This document shows, in pieces, positions 11,935 through 23,496 of a stretch of 64,000 nucleotides of DNA. This stretch comes from Sipunculus nudus (Eukaryota; Annelida; Sipuncula; Golfingiida; Sipunculidae). The stretch is from NCBI GenBank assembly GCA_026874595.1, contig CM049320.1:5335464-5399463 (forward strand). The letters are read 5' to 3'. Each line of letters opens with the position of its first letter. The first letter of the stretch is position 1. A model generated the notes under the pieces. The model did not search any database, had not been told where the DNA came from, and was given only the letters and a program-made list of their open reading frames with translations. A program made the position numbers and the translations under genes.

Positions 11935-12130
11935 AAGTGAGACTATAACTTTGCTGGCAGTTAACTTTTCTGTTCTGCCGCTTTCAAAGTGGTAAACTTT
12001 AGGGCAATGTACAAGACCCGTCGCGAACAATATGGTGAAACATTTCGGGGGATGATATTTTGAAAATAAGTTTGTTTTGAATAATTCAGAGAAAACTATA
12101 ACATGAGAGTGACACCCTTATATGGCATTT
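11935..12130. repeat. Dispersed repeat R, copy 1 (beside the CTLD pseudogene)
   Basis: The order ACTTTGCTGgCAGTTaac, TTCTGTTCTGCC, ...GTCGCGAA, CAT GAGAGTG ACACC, TATATGG is shared, with divergence, by 37350-37505 and partly by 42455-42545, both next to the other CTLD gene. Confidence 0.45.
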
Positions 12131-12699
12131 CAGATATACTAAAACATTCATGATTTATGAAACACGCACAAGCTTACTGATGATTTATTTAGTAAAAAAA
12201 GAGATACAACAATCTGATAGATACTAAAATAAGAAAGAAAAACTGACCTACTAACTCACCATTGCAGAGAGGAACACAGTTAACTCTAACACGTCTTACC
12301 TTGCAAAACCAGAAATGAACGGGGCCTGCAGACTTCTGTGTTAAGATGGGGCGAAACCTAGCAAACAACTTATCAGCTCTCCCCTTCCAACTTCTGGCTG
12401 AAATGTTGTGGATTTTATATCACTGAGGCTTCCGTAATGGAGATTTACAAAGCATTATGTCATTACCATGGATTGTCGATTAGTTCGTGCTGAAGCTTTC
12501 TTAATAGCCCCTGGTTCACTTTATTGGTAAACATTGCCATATGATCGTAGATCAGCTGCGTTCTTAACGACTTTGAAGCTCGCCGCCAATTCTTTTAAAG
12601 ATCTTAACTTTAACCGTTTTTTTTAGCTTTTACATTATTTCTTTTATTTGTATATTTAAACAAACATTTCGTTCTTCGAATTCATTCTTTTGTTCTTGC

Positions 12700-13165
12700 T
12701 ATTATAGGGCAAACTAGATGTGGTCGGACAATGGTCCTCAGAGGGCCCCGCATGTCCAGTAGTAGTTGGCTAGTTTACAAATAATGTCTGCAATACAAAA
12801 TCTCCGATTGTGGTCTGGCCGCCATATTGAATTTATAGCGGAAGTGTAATTTGACTAGGATTGAGCCCTCATTGGTATCAATCATCCCTGTGAATTGAAG
12901 AAAGATCAAGAATGTTCCTGTTGAGATATTGCGCGCGAAAGAAAATCACCGATTTTGCTGTGGCGGCCATATTGGAATTCCGACAGGTCTTTAATTCGAC
13001 AGGTCTTGAGTCCTCATAGGTACCAATGGTCCCTGTAAATTTGAGAAAGCTCAAGCATGTTGTTGTTGAGATATCGCGCGCGAAAGAAAGCGTCAACGAT
13101 GGAAAAATGGTTGCATGGACGGACTGACTGACACGGTGATCACTATAGGTCACCGCTTTACAAGC
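12700..13165. repeat. Interspersed repeat with an internal ~145-bp tandem duplication
   Basis: Unit 1 (about 12800-12943) and unit 2 (about 12944-13088) both contain CCGATT, GGCCGCCATATTG-like sequence, TCATwGGTAyCAAT, and end in GAGATATyGCGCGCGAAAGAAA. A palindrome-rich tail, GGTGATCACTATAGGTCACC, closes the element at 13136-13155. Transposable-element class not recognised. Confidence 0.6.
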
Positions 13166-13504
13166 ATGGCCCTAATAATCTTTACAACATACATGTGTAA
13201 ATTATCATTCTGTCTTAGGTTGTATTAGGGGTATATGTATATATGTGGGTGTGTGTGTATTCACATGTATTCCTTATTGGTGTTTCCACGTAAACTTATA
13301 ATTAGTATTATTATTATTATTTTTATTATTTAATTCATATGTATGTGCAAAAGTACATGTGTTTCTGTTCGAATTCACACATAAAATCATATCTTAGAGA
13401 AAATCAGAAGTCCCATTTAAAATAAATAAGCATATTACAATGAGTTCATCTAGTGATGGACCAATGTTAAAATTAATCTAGCACTTGTTTAAACATCAAG
13501 GTCT

Positions 13505-13960
13505 TAAGGTGCTTCTTGAATGTAATTTGCAACATTGACGACTTTTGGGGAGGTTGGAAGCAATTTCGTTGAACATCTGTGGAGTTAAGTCCCGAATTGA
13601 TTTATTTACTTTGTTTTAACAGAATTTCACAAAGTTGTTTGCTAGGGCTTGGTCACAGGTGTCCGAGGGTAGGGCTGTTCCATAACCATAATTGATCAGA
13701 CTGTTCACGATTCGGAAGGCTTCCTTTGGAACCTGCTGATTTTAATTTATCTTGTTATCTTTATCTTTGATTAAACGTACCACGACCTGGGACTACGTCA
13801 TCCACATATGTCTATGAACCTTCGGCATAGTCTTTCGGTACTTTCGCTCAAGCTTTCGTCTCCTCCGTCTGGCTGCGTCGATATCATCATCATACCAAGG
13901 CTTCTTCGAATCTTCATGGTGACAGTTCAAGGTAGAAGCTAAATAACTGATTGAAATTTC
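13505..13960 (-). mobile_element. LINE (CR1/L2-like) relic, endonuclease-RT linker region
   Basis: Reading the minus strand gives KPWYDDDIDAARRRRRKLER followed by KYRKT. This is the typical linker between the endonuclease and the reverse transcriptase of CR1/L2/RTE-type LINEs. Further on come FRIVNSLINYG and LANNFVKFC, the usual stretch before the RT fingers. Several in-frame stops show it is dead and only this segment is present. Confidence 0.6.
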
Positions 13961-14253
13961 AAATGTTTCCGCAACAAATTGGATTATGATTAGCTAATCA
14001 ATGATTGAAAATGACAGTTGGACAGTCAAACTCAAAACCGGAGTATGCTGGAAAACCTGGCGACAACACACATTTATGATCTATCCGGGGTTGTCAGTGC
14101 ATCAGAATATCACATTTCTTATCGGATTTTTCTATAAAGTTATCCACAATATTTGGTACTCACGGAGGTTAAACTCTTAGTTGGAGTCAATGTGGTCTGG
14201 TTGTCACGTGGAAGACCTCCACGGATGCACTCTTTACCCTGGTCAATAGACCC

Positions 14254-14254
<1 letters not shown>

Positions 14255-14293
<39 letters not shown>
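14255..14293. repeat. (TA)n microsatellite
   Basis: About 19 uninterrupted TA units. Confidence 0.95.
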
Positions 14294-14297
<4 letters not shown>

Positions 14298-14977
14298 CCA
14301 GAGTAGACGCAACAGTATGTCATATGTGACGTTTTGATAAAATGTCATGTTATTCTAAGTCCTCAAAACTAGATTAAATTCGGTAATTGAATTTAATTTT
14401 CATTCAGCTGTATCTTTTTCTTTTTTTCAAGTGTGTAATTTTTTTTACAAAACCATTTTTATTAAAAGTTTCTTTCATTCTGTGATATAAAGGAAACAAA
14501 TCTTTTATCCATAATTGATTTTAACAGTATTCTATTACAATGAAGATCAGAAAACAGGATTTTGCGATATATCTATTGTCCGCTTTATATTATACGGGAA
14601 ATGAGTAATTGTAACATCAAATACCTCACTCATTTATTATTATATGAGCGGTTATGTGACAATATGAAAGGTCTACGTATTTTTTAAGCTAATAAAAGGG
14701 CATTTTACATGCAGTTCAACAAATCAGGTATCATTCTTTCCATATATGAACATAAAAAAAACTTAAAAACATGTTTCTATGCAATAATAATTTCTTTAGT
14801 AACATGTTTTTTCATTGGTATGAAAAAAAAAACAAACGCTGATACATGGAAGGCGGTCATTTTATCTTATCCAAGTGTATCTAATCTATTGCAAAAACTA
14901 TTCTCCAATATAATTCGAAAAATATATTCAACTATCAAAGGGTCATTATTAATTAAAATAAATATTTCTGAATGTCA

Positions 14978-15007
14978 AATAATAATAATAATAATAATAA
15001 TAATAAT
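14978..15007. repeat. (AAT)n microsatellite
   Basis: Uninterrupted AAT triplets, ending where repeat copy 1 of the 15.0-16.4 kb family begins. Confidence 0.9.
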
Positions 15008-15016
15008 TATAATAGC

Positions 15017-15480
15017 TAGACTTCTAGTAACTATCATATGACAGCCACGGATCTCAACCTATGCCCCCTCTACCCCGCCTCCCCCCCCCCCCCCCCACCC
15101 CATCCCCCTACCCACCTATTCTTCCACTTATCATTTATCCATCCGTAAAAGTTTGGGAAGAACTCAAGTTTAGTTAAACTGTATTGAAATCGATTATAAA
15201 TGCTGACGCCACATTTTTGTAAATTGCATATTATTAAAAAGCTATCAAAGATATCGCTTCCAAACTTGCCACTGCTCTACTACATTTAAAATGGATTATG
15301 CCTGTAAAAGATTCCACTGTCTAGAATAAATGCTTTATGGTACTGAGTCACCAATATCATGAGGTTCCGCATTAATGATTTCAATGCGGCAACACTAAGA
15401 ATGTTGGAAATCAGATTTAGTAATAACATATCCATCCATTTGTTAGCATCTCTGATAGACCTGAATAAAGCGACTTTGAA
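15017..15480. repeat. Threefold diverged repeat, copy 1 (with C16 tract)
   Basis: It starts CTAGACTTCTAGTAACT, then a C-rich tract (16 consecutive C at 15081-15096), CTGACGCCACATTTTTGTAA, AAAGATATCGCTTCCAAA and ACTGAGTCACCAATATCATG. The same landmarks recur in the same order in copies 2 and 3. Confidence 0.65.
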
Positions 15481-15654
15481 AATCTGACCCCTTTGGCCTT
15501 GGAAAAAAATGTTAAGGTCACTGAAACTGAGTTTAAGACTTTGTAAGGGTTCATCCTGTGTTAATATGAATAGGATCGGATGACAAAGTGGCAGAAAAAT
15601 AAAAATAATGAAAAAAAACCCCCAATTATCTCCACCTACTGATCAGTAGAGATT

Positions 15655-16030
15655 ACTAGACTCCTCGTAACTGTCGCCGACTGTCACGGATCTGTACCTA
15701 TACCCTCCCCAAACCAATACCACCACATCCACTCTACCACCCCCTATCCCTAATTCTCCCAATGAACTTTTTTTCTCGTATAATCATTCCGGAAGAAATG
15801 CTGTTGTGTAAAACTGTTATGAAATTTGGTCGTTGATATGAAATTTGGAGTTTTCATTGATGAGCTGAAAATTCTGACGCCACATTTTCGTAATCTGCAC
15901 ATTTTCAAAAAAACTTTAATCGCTACCAAACATGCGACTGCACTCCTACATTATTAATGCATGCAAAAGGTTCAACCTTTAAGGTCAAATAGTTCATCTG
16001 AAAACGCAGCCTTACTGAAAAGCGCAGAGA
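15655..16030. repeat. Threefold diverged repeat, copy 2
   Basis: It begins CTAGACTCCTCGTAACTGTC, keeps the C-rich CCACC tract, CTGACGCCACATTTTCGTAA and ATCGCTACCAAACATGCGAC, and is shortened after the TACATTA block. Confidence 0.65.
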
Positions 16031-16184
16031 CGCCGGTCTCATATGTTTCCTCTTGACTGATATCAAATCGGTACTCGCAGAAATTGAGATAATAATAGTT
16101 AAATGAATATCTCCACTTATGGATATGCGGAGATAATAATTCAGAAAAAAAATATCTCAACCTATGTATAGGTTGAGGTATAAA

Positions 16185-16440
16185 TAACTAGATTTCTCGT
16201 AACTGTCTTCGGAAAAGTACTATAAAAATACTATAAAAGATATCGCCACCAATTTCCTACTGCACTCCTACGATATAAATGCCATATGATTGTAAACATA
16301 AATTTAGCCTAACTAAAAAGTGCTGGGTCACCTATCTTATATTGTTTCGTATGAGTTAATTCAAAGCGGTATCCCAGGAATATCCGGTATGTTAGGGACC
16401 AAATACTTTTCATCCATTTGCCGGTAACCCTTATAATTAA
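16185..16440. repeat. Threefold diverged repeat, copy 3
   Basis: It begins CTAGATTTCTCGTAACTGTC, lacks the C-rich tract, and keeps AAAGATATCGCCACCAA, TGCACTCCTAC, GTGCTGGGTCACCTAT and TCATCCATTTGCCGG. Confidence 0.6.
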
Positions 16441-16444
16441 AAAA

Positions 16445-17720
16445 AGAAAATCGATATTGAAATTCTTTATACAATCGCACAAATATACCGACTTATAGAT
16501 AGGTGGAGATAATAATAATAACTACCAATAATGACTGCAGAAGCTTATATGGAGCTCAAATAAAATCTAAAAGTTAATTTGATATATCCCAATTAATATG
16601 TATAAGATTAGCGGCTGATACCACTAGGAGAATTTGAAAATAAAATACATATATATTGTCTATACTTCTAAAAGGCAGAGGTTACTCTTCTCTACCGAGT
16701 TCTTACGGCGGAGGAGAAAAAATTTTTGGGAATTAAGCCTGCGTTTTCGGTAGAGAGGCATCTGCTTTCACTCGTTAGTGGGCCTTGCTTCTGTATAAGA
16801 GCTACACCAAGACTGGAGTTCTTGATTTGAAAGGAGTGCTGAAAGTGGATTATTTTAATAACATCGATCTCAATTACAGTAGAATCCTCTGAGACCGGGA
16901 TCTTTGAGTGGAATTTAAAATGGAACATTACATTATATATAAGGTGCATACATTTCACAGCATGTTGGATGATACGATTTTTGTTAGCCTGTTAGCAGGT
17001 ACCTCATTTCAGGTTCCTTCATGCTGGGTAGCCTGACTATATAAACACGTAAACATTCCATTTTAGTATGGGTATATGGTGATCGCAGTGTGAAGGTAAT
17101 GTTGATGCCTACCCCTGTTCCAGAATATCAAGCATTACAATAAAACATTTATTTACCTACGAAATAAGAACTAGTAAAAAAGTGAACGAATGGAGTTTCA
17201 CCTTCGCAGGCCTCATGCCAGCCAGTCGCGTATGCCTTTAACGTGATAAGCCCATTAATAACGCAATTATGCGCCTGTTGTTATACTGTGACTGGCGCGA
17301 CCACGTAACGGCAAAATCCGGTGTTTACCACGGGAGCACTGAAAGCACTTTAATATTTGCAGTGTAGGAATGGCTTCAAACGAGCAATTGAATAGACACA
17401 ACAGTAATATAAATAAATACGCTGATTAAATAGCCTGATATTATAATGTAATGACGTCAGGAAAGCCAACATGATGAAGGTTCGTAACGCAGACAAACCA
17501 CGTGAAAAAGTCGTTCAGTCTAATCAATGTACTTGCAGTGCTCAAACCTGAATACAACCATAAAGTTAGTTTGTTAGAGCTTATCTAGGCAAGTTATCAC
17601 AAGATAGTTTATAGATTGGCCAGTCACACTTAACAACAGAAACACAGCTACGTTTACATCATGTTGTTTGGATGAAGATATGGTCTTCGTTATAGAAATA
17701 TATAATCGTTTTCATCAGCC
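16445..17720. other. Gene-free stretch upstream of the sulfotransferase
   Basis: Only short frames without recognisable content. It includes the presumed promoter of the sulfotransferase; no distinct TATA or CCAAT box stood out. Confidence 0.35.
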
Positions 17721-17722
17721 TG

Positions 17723-17764
17723 AACGGTACAGACTGGGTGTACAACGGTACAGACTGGGTGTAC
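17723..17764. repeat. Perfect 21-bp tandem duplication upstream of the sulfotransferase start
   Basis: Two identical adjacent units, core CGGTACAGACTGGGTGTAC, end 63 bases before the start codon. Confidence 0.9.
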
Positions 17765-17827
17765 ACGATACTTTAGAACGTGCTCCTGAAGACAGCGATG
17801 TATATGGTACAGATATGCACAGGTAAA

Positions 17828-17900
17828 ATGTGTCGGCCGGGCGGACAACTCTTCTGTCTTGTAACAGTTTTACTTCTCGTATGGCGTTATTTCTCAAAAG
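17828..17900 (+). CDS. Sulfotransferase exon 1 (cytosolic tail and signal anchor)
   Basis: 24 codons plus one base, ATG at 17828, donor AAAAG|GTAATT. Too short for an ORF scan; picked because it supplies a hydrophobic anchor and the phase-1 end demanded by exon 2. Confidence 0.75.
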
Positions 17901-20313
17901 GTAATTTATTGACTTTTCCCACCATTTCTTGAATCACCCTGAGAGGAGACGTTTTGGCTGCTTAGGTTTTCACTTCATCTTCGTTATCTTCTGAACCATG
18001 TTCCAATCAGTATAGCGGGACGATAATTTCATTTCTTGAATATAAAAATAAATATCAACTATATTGTCTGGTATGTATGACTATTAACAAACTTAAACCA
18101 CGTATACAAACACATATTGTTTCAATGAGAGCAAACTTCTTTAAATCAGGTTTAGTTGAAACATAATACACGCTAATAGAGGAAAATATTTCAAAATTTT
18201 TTACTCCATTAAAAAAATTTATCAAGTCCACCATTTTAAAACAAGTTTCAATATATTTCATAATATTTTGTTATACGAACTATTTACTTTCCTTTTGGTA
18301 AACTCTATGGATCATAGAAAATACGGACGATATAAATTCATTTTCAGAAAAATATTTTACGGAAACCTTCCCCAATACGAATAGTTTGAGGAAAAAATTT
18401 ATGGTAAACACGGTGACAACACTTATCGATCCAAATACCAAGTATCAAAACCTGATCTTATTGGAACACAGAGATGCGAAACGTCTACATCCAAACAGCA
18501 TCAGACCAAACGAAACTCCTGTCGAAGACACAGAGCCGAGGAAACTTATTTTGGTGGCATATATGAGAGGTGGTTCTTCTTTTCTGGGCGGATTATTCAG
18601 TAGTAACCCGCAGGTTTGTTACTGGTATGAGCCTATGGAGGGAATCCTGCAATCTGTCTATAGTTTCCTCGGGAATATCGATTTAATCGATATGATGTAC
18701 ACGTCTGACGGCAATAGAAGGTAAAGTCTCCATTTACGCAAACATAGAAGGACATACTTAAAGAAATCGAGTCCAGGGAAGTTTGAGGGTTTAGCTAGAG
18801 GCAACGCCCACATCGGACCTTGCATGTAATAATGAGATGTAAACTGAATAGACGCTAGGCATATTGGAAGATGAAAATAATTTTGAAAACATGAAAATAT
18901 TAAGCATTTTTAATTAATGGAAACTCTCATCTGCAACAATTTATAAATAAAGGTTAATCCAAGGGACGTTATTTCTGATATGCAATCACGCACCCCAAAC
19001 TAATGATTAATAAGTTTATTGCAATATTTGGCAGTCCAAATTTTCATATAGGTGAGGCAACTGTTTCTGTCTTTGTTAGGATTACAAATATTACATGAGT
19101 ATGGAAACCGTGGAATAATTCTTGACGAATCTTAAAGTTTCCTAGATTTCAGACTGGATTGTCTAATAAATTGTATACACATATACACACTCATATATTT
19201 ACATACGCGTGTAGACAATTCGCCAAGAAGGTAAGTAATATTTCCGGGCAAGAGTGAACAATAAAACAAATGGAATTTTTAGATGTTTCATTTAGTGATC
19301 TCCTCGCAGTGTTACACATGATCCATGCGTGGTATTGATCTTTGTATGTCAGCAATGATGTTGATGCATGTGTAAATCAATTATTTCATTTTTAACTTTT
19401 CAGAGATATACCAATGTTTGAAATCCAAAGCGTTCAAAACATTTTGCAAACCATATTTTCAAAGGCCCCTCCCAGTTCACTTCCAATCGAGCTCCTGTTT
19501 AGTCCTTTTGGGATTACTATGAAGAGTGCATGGTCGGGAGAGGTTCATGAATGCCTAAGGCGAAGGTCAGCATCTAGGAAGTCTGAGTGTAGGTCATGTT
19601 TTCCTTATCCAAAGATATACACAATCCGACAATGTTATGTGTTGAGAAGACAGGTCAACCGACCAGATCTATCCGAGCAGTGCTATAATACCTCCTGTCA
19701 CAGACACTGCATAGAAAAATTCAGGCAGCGTGTTGCGAAATGCACAGCAGTCATGGACAGGTTTTGCTCAGGAAGCAAGGTCAAAGTAGCAAAAACAGTC
19801 CGCTTGAGTATGAATCTTCTTGAGGGGTTGCTAGAGAAACAACCGGACATAAAAATAATCCACTACGTCAGAGACCCGCGGGCTATTTACCTATCTCGTA
19901 AAACAGCTGGTGTCGGAAGAATGTTATCAAAGGTGTCGAAAGGAAACTGGTTCACAGAAATGAAATTGCTTTGTCAAAACATGGCGGAAAACATTGCGGC
20001 CTCAGAGAAAATCGCTGCTAAATATCCAGCGAATATATTAACGGTAAAATATGAAGACGTTGCGAGATACCCCTTAAAATACGCGAACGTGTTATATGAG
20101 TTCATTAATTTAACTTTACCTGATAAGTTAAAATCATGGATCCATAAGGCTACTAACGCAAAATCAAACGGTTCTGTGTTTTCAATTAATCGTAAAAATT
20201 CGACCGCTACGGCAGGTAAGTGGATTGAAAAAATATCATTAACGGAAAAGATAAACATCAGCATGTCTTGTAAACAAGTGCTGGAAAAACTTGGATATCC
20301 GTTTCAACTTTAA
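17828..20313 (+). CDS. Carbohydrate sulfotransferase, GlcNAc/Gal-6-O type family, complete 3-exon gene
   Basis: Exons 17828-17900, 18348-18720 and 19404-20313 join in phases 1 and 2 to about 451 residues, typical of Golgi type II sulfotransferases. Residues 9-20 form a signal anchor (FCLVTVLLLVWR). The 5'-phosphosulfate-binding loop is YMRGGSSFLGGLF at about residue 96, followed by YEPME. The 3'-phosphate site is HYVRDPRAIYLSRKTAG at about residue 302, preceded by KTVRLSMNLLE, all as in the CHST1/3/7-like family. These enzymes move sulfate from PAPS to C6 of GlcNAc, Gal or GalNAc on glycans in the Golgi lumen; the exact acceptor cannot be read here. Several lumenal cysteines (exon 3, first 100 residues) may form disulfides. 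The loop has RGGSS where RSGSS is common. A poly(A) signal AATAAA lies at 20354. No disabling change is seen. Confidence 0.9.
18348..18720 (+). CDS. Sulfotransferase exon 2 (stem and PAPS loop)
   Basis: It opens after CATTTTCAG with two bases and ends at AGAAG|GTAAAG in phase 2. It carries the stem region and the RGGSSFLGG loop. The frame extends upstream of the first internal ATG, so an ATG in this exon is not the true start. Confidence 0.85.
19404..20313 (+). CDS. Sulfotransferase exon 3 (catalytic core to stop)
   Basis: It opens after CTTTTCAG with one base completing an arginine codon, then 302 codons and TAA. It holds the VRDPRA site and the C-terminal GKW motif common in the family. 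Confidence 0.9.
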
Positions 20314-20353
20314 CACGTGATTTCAACAAAGTAAAATAACCTTATTGATTAAA

Positions 20354-20359
20354 AATAAA
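20354..20359 (+). promoter_or_regulatory. Poly(A) signal of the sulfotransferase
   Basis: First AATAAA after the stop codon, 41 bases downstream. Confidence 0.55.
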
Positions 20360-20369
20360 ATTAAATCTC

Positions 20370-23014
20370 TTGCCTGTGGCAAACTCGTCATTCAATTCCC
20401 TTATGTTAATTATATAGTTTAATATTTTATTATTCGGAAACCATCTGTATGTATTGGAACATTGGTAACACGAGAAACCGTTTATATTGCAACTTTTCCT
20501 TAGCAGTTTTGTTAGGACTCGTTGACATGATCAATTAAAAAACAAGAGAGTGAATTAAGACGCATTGCTTTGATATTATGCTTTTTAGGTATAAACCATA
20601 ATATCTTTGGTATTTTACGGGAGAAACTCAATTTTCAAAAACATTGATAACGGACCGTTTAGATGAAATTGTATTCCTTGGTATCTCCGTGGTAGGATAT
20701 ATTGAAGGGTAAAAGTAGGGAAAACTATATGTAACTTTGCACTTACGTGTAACAGTTGACCTACTGCTAGTGGTATATTAGATTCGGACTCGAGTACATC
20801 ATTAGTCATTATTGATTACCCAACAAACATCCATTTAACGTTGTAAACAGGTTGAGTACTGGAAGTCCTCTCTTTAGATCACCCCTTTCCTATACCAGCA
20901 GGTTATAGAGGAAATAAAACTGGCCTATTGAAGTTTAATTTCAAACAAGAGATGATTAATGTGGTGGCAGGCATTCTTTAATTGATCATTAATATATAAA
21001 TGATGAATTTAATTTAATTAATTTGTAACTGTTAGGAAATTTCCCATTTTAATACATTGGAAAAACTGACCCTTTCGAAGAGAATACAGTTCAGGTAGCT
21101 TTATGGTTATGTTTCCGCCACACGTATTTCCTATTACTTACTGCTGAAACTTATGATACATATGTTTTAGAAACGTCCATCACCGCGTAATATTTATTTT
21201 AAGGTTCAAATATTTATCTCCTTAATGGGGTAACCTCTTAATATGGTAACTGCATACAAACTCTATCCACTGATGTAATGGCGACTTAATATTTAATTGT
21301 GTTTAACCAGAAGACTCATGTTCTGTAGAATCAGTCTTGATTTCATACTTTTGATTCGATATCAAAAGTAGGCCCTAATGAATTAGGTCTGTTTGTAGAA
21401 TTTATTTGATAAAAATCCCATGTTAATTATTATTATCTAGTATTAAATTCACATTAACCACAATACAATATACAAATGCATTTAATCTCATGACTTTAGT
21501 TTTGAGACCGAATTTGGCAATGTTGATTTTATGGGTGTCTATTGCTCTTGATGGTTTCATAGTTTTAATACAAAGGGATGCGATGTCTGTTTTTTTCTCA
21601 TACCAGTGTTTATGTTTATATATAACTATTAATTAATATATTTTTCTTCTTGCTCAGAAGATCTAAAGGTTGCAAACGTTTTCAAATTTTGTTGCCATTA
21701 CTTTGAAAATTCTGTGTCTACTAAAATAAAACTCGGTAATCATTATAGATACAAATAATGACTCTTCAACGAGCTATATGATCAATGTAAACATTTTTGC
21801 CGTACAGTTTCATTACTTATAAACATAATACAGTCATCAAGGTTGCCCAGCAAACTAGACTGAACTACATATTCACGTCAGATTCATTAACTGGATTATA
21901 AAAAAATCCTTCATGGCAAACAGCAGCGTTGCATTTTCATGTACTTTAATGAGATTTTGAGCTTAAATACAGATGGCTATATTACCACTGAAATGTGCTG
22001 GAATGTTCTACCTAAAGTGCATGACGACACAACATTTGTCTTAAAGCAAGTATTTATAACATATTTTTCCACACAGATCTTCAAAAGTAAATTCAATAAA
22101 AAGTCTTTTGCCTTTCTCTGAACCTAACCTTATTGCTTTGTAAAAAAACTATATTATATTTGATAACTTTCAGATTATTTTTGAATTCCTATAAGCATTT
22201 CTGCATAACCCCGTCATGTGATAGCATACGGATCATTGGAGGTCTACATTCCTTGCTTAATGAAACAAACATAATACACATGGATGCATCCATTTAGGGA
22301 GGTACCTCACACCATCATTTTTTCCCAGCAGTATATGCATTTTCAAATATACCTAGTCTCCATTTTGAGAAATATGACAAAACTTGGACCAAATACATAG
22401 TTTTATTACAAATTTGCCTCGTGATTACTCGAGTAATAATATCTTTATATTAACCATAATAGTGCATAATGATACCACTTTGGCAGGGACATAGGCACAA
22501 TGGTTAGTAATCCGGCTAAAGATCTAGCTCGAACACGGCATTCGTGCCCATTCCTACACGCATCAGTTATCTTCTCCATATCAAATGCACATTAAAGTTG
22601 AAATGTAGCAACATATGTTACTACATACAATTATGCCCTTGAATTGATATAGACATTAATGTACACTTGTAGGACATTACATACACGGAATGCTATCATT
22701 ATTCATACGCATTTGAAAATATAAACAGTAGGTGTATATAATATAATATATATGTCCGGTCTTCTGTTAGGCATAATTGTTTAAATCTAATTAATTTATT
22801 AGAACATCAAATTGCTACTGCTTCAGTCTTTTTGTCTCTCTCGCTATAATAATAATAATAATAATAAGTTTTCAATCTATTCAATCACTTTTATTTTATG
22901 AAAAGGTATAATCATGTCCTTTCATTTAGGACATGTCCTTTCAAATGGCAAATTTTACAATTTTCTGCTGTTGACAGAGGCTTCTTTTCTCAGACTTGTC
23001 TTATCTTGTCTTAT

Positions 23015-23053
<39 letters not shown>

Positions 23054-23490
23054 AATATATATATTTAATATATAAGAAAGATGATTTTATAAATAATATC
23101 TTTACGTGTACACGTTACACAATGTCTCCTTAACCAATATTTCTGTATACGTATATGACGCTTTACGACTAGCACGTTGGTGAGACTGGCTCTTCCGATA
23201 AACATAGAAAAGTTTAAATATCTTCGAAATATAAGCATGAAGATGGTTGCATTGTCTTTCCAAGGGTAGGTACTTATTCTGTGAATTATTCCTGCTATAA
23301 AATATAGTAAATAATTAAAATAAGATTATTCTTACTAGTTAAGTGACAGTTAGGTAACAGACAAGGAAAGGTCAAGGTTGTTCTCTTCAGGTTTCGACGA
23401 GGGTTGAAATTGCCAAATGGCAACAATCGTTTAGAGTGTAGATAAGCAGAGAGAAAGGAAAATAGGTCACTGTGATTTATCAGGAGAAGT
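20370..23490. other. AT-rich gene-free stretch
   Basis: No recognisable coding content. It contains an (AAT)n tract at 22848-22867. A degenerate tRNA-like A-box/B-box pair near 22490-22540 is too weak to call. Confidence 0.4.
23015..23053. repeat. Compound (CA)n(TA)n microsatellite
   Basis: A run of CA units passes directly into TA units. Confidence 0.95.
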
Positions 23491-23491
23491 C

Positions 23492-23496
23492 CTAGT
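23492..23496. repeat. Target-site duplication, left copy (CTAGT)
   Basis: Identical to the five bases following the 3' LTR. Confidence 0.92.

Noticed and set aside
14709-15041. 110-residue AT-rich plus-strand frame
   Set aside because: Composition follows the local AT bias and it ends in the AAT repeat; no family motif.
22487-22545. tRNA-like string with GGTTAGT and CTCGAAC
   Set aside because: A- and B-box matches are imperfect and no acceptor stem pairs; too weak for a tRNA or SINE call.
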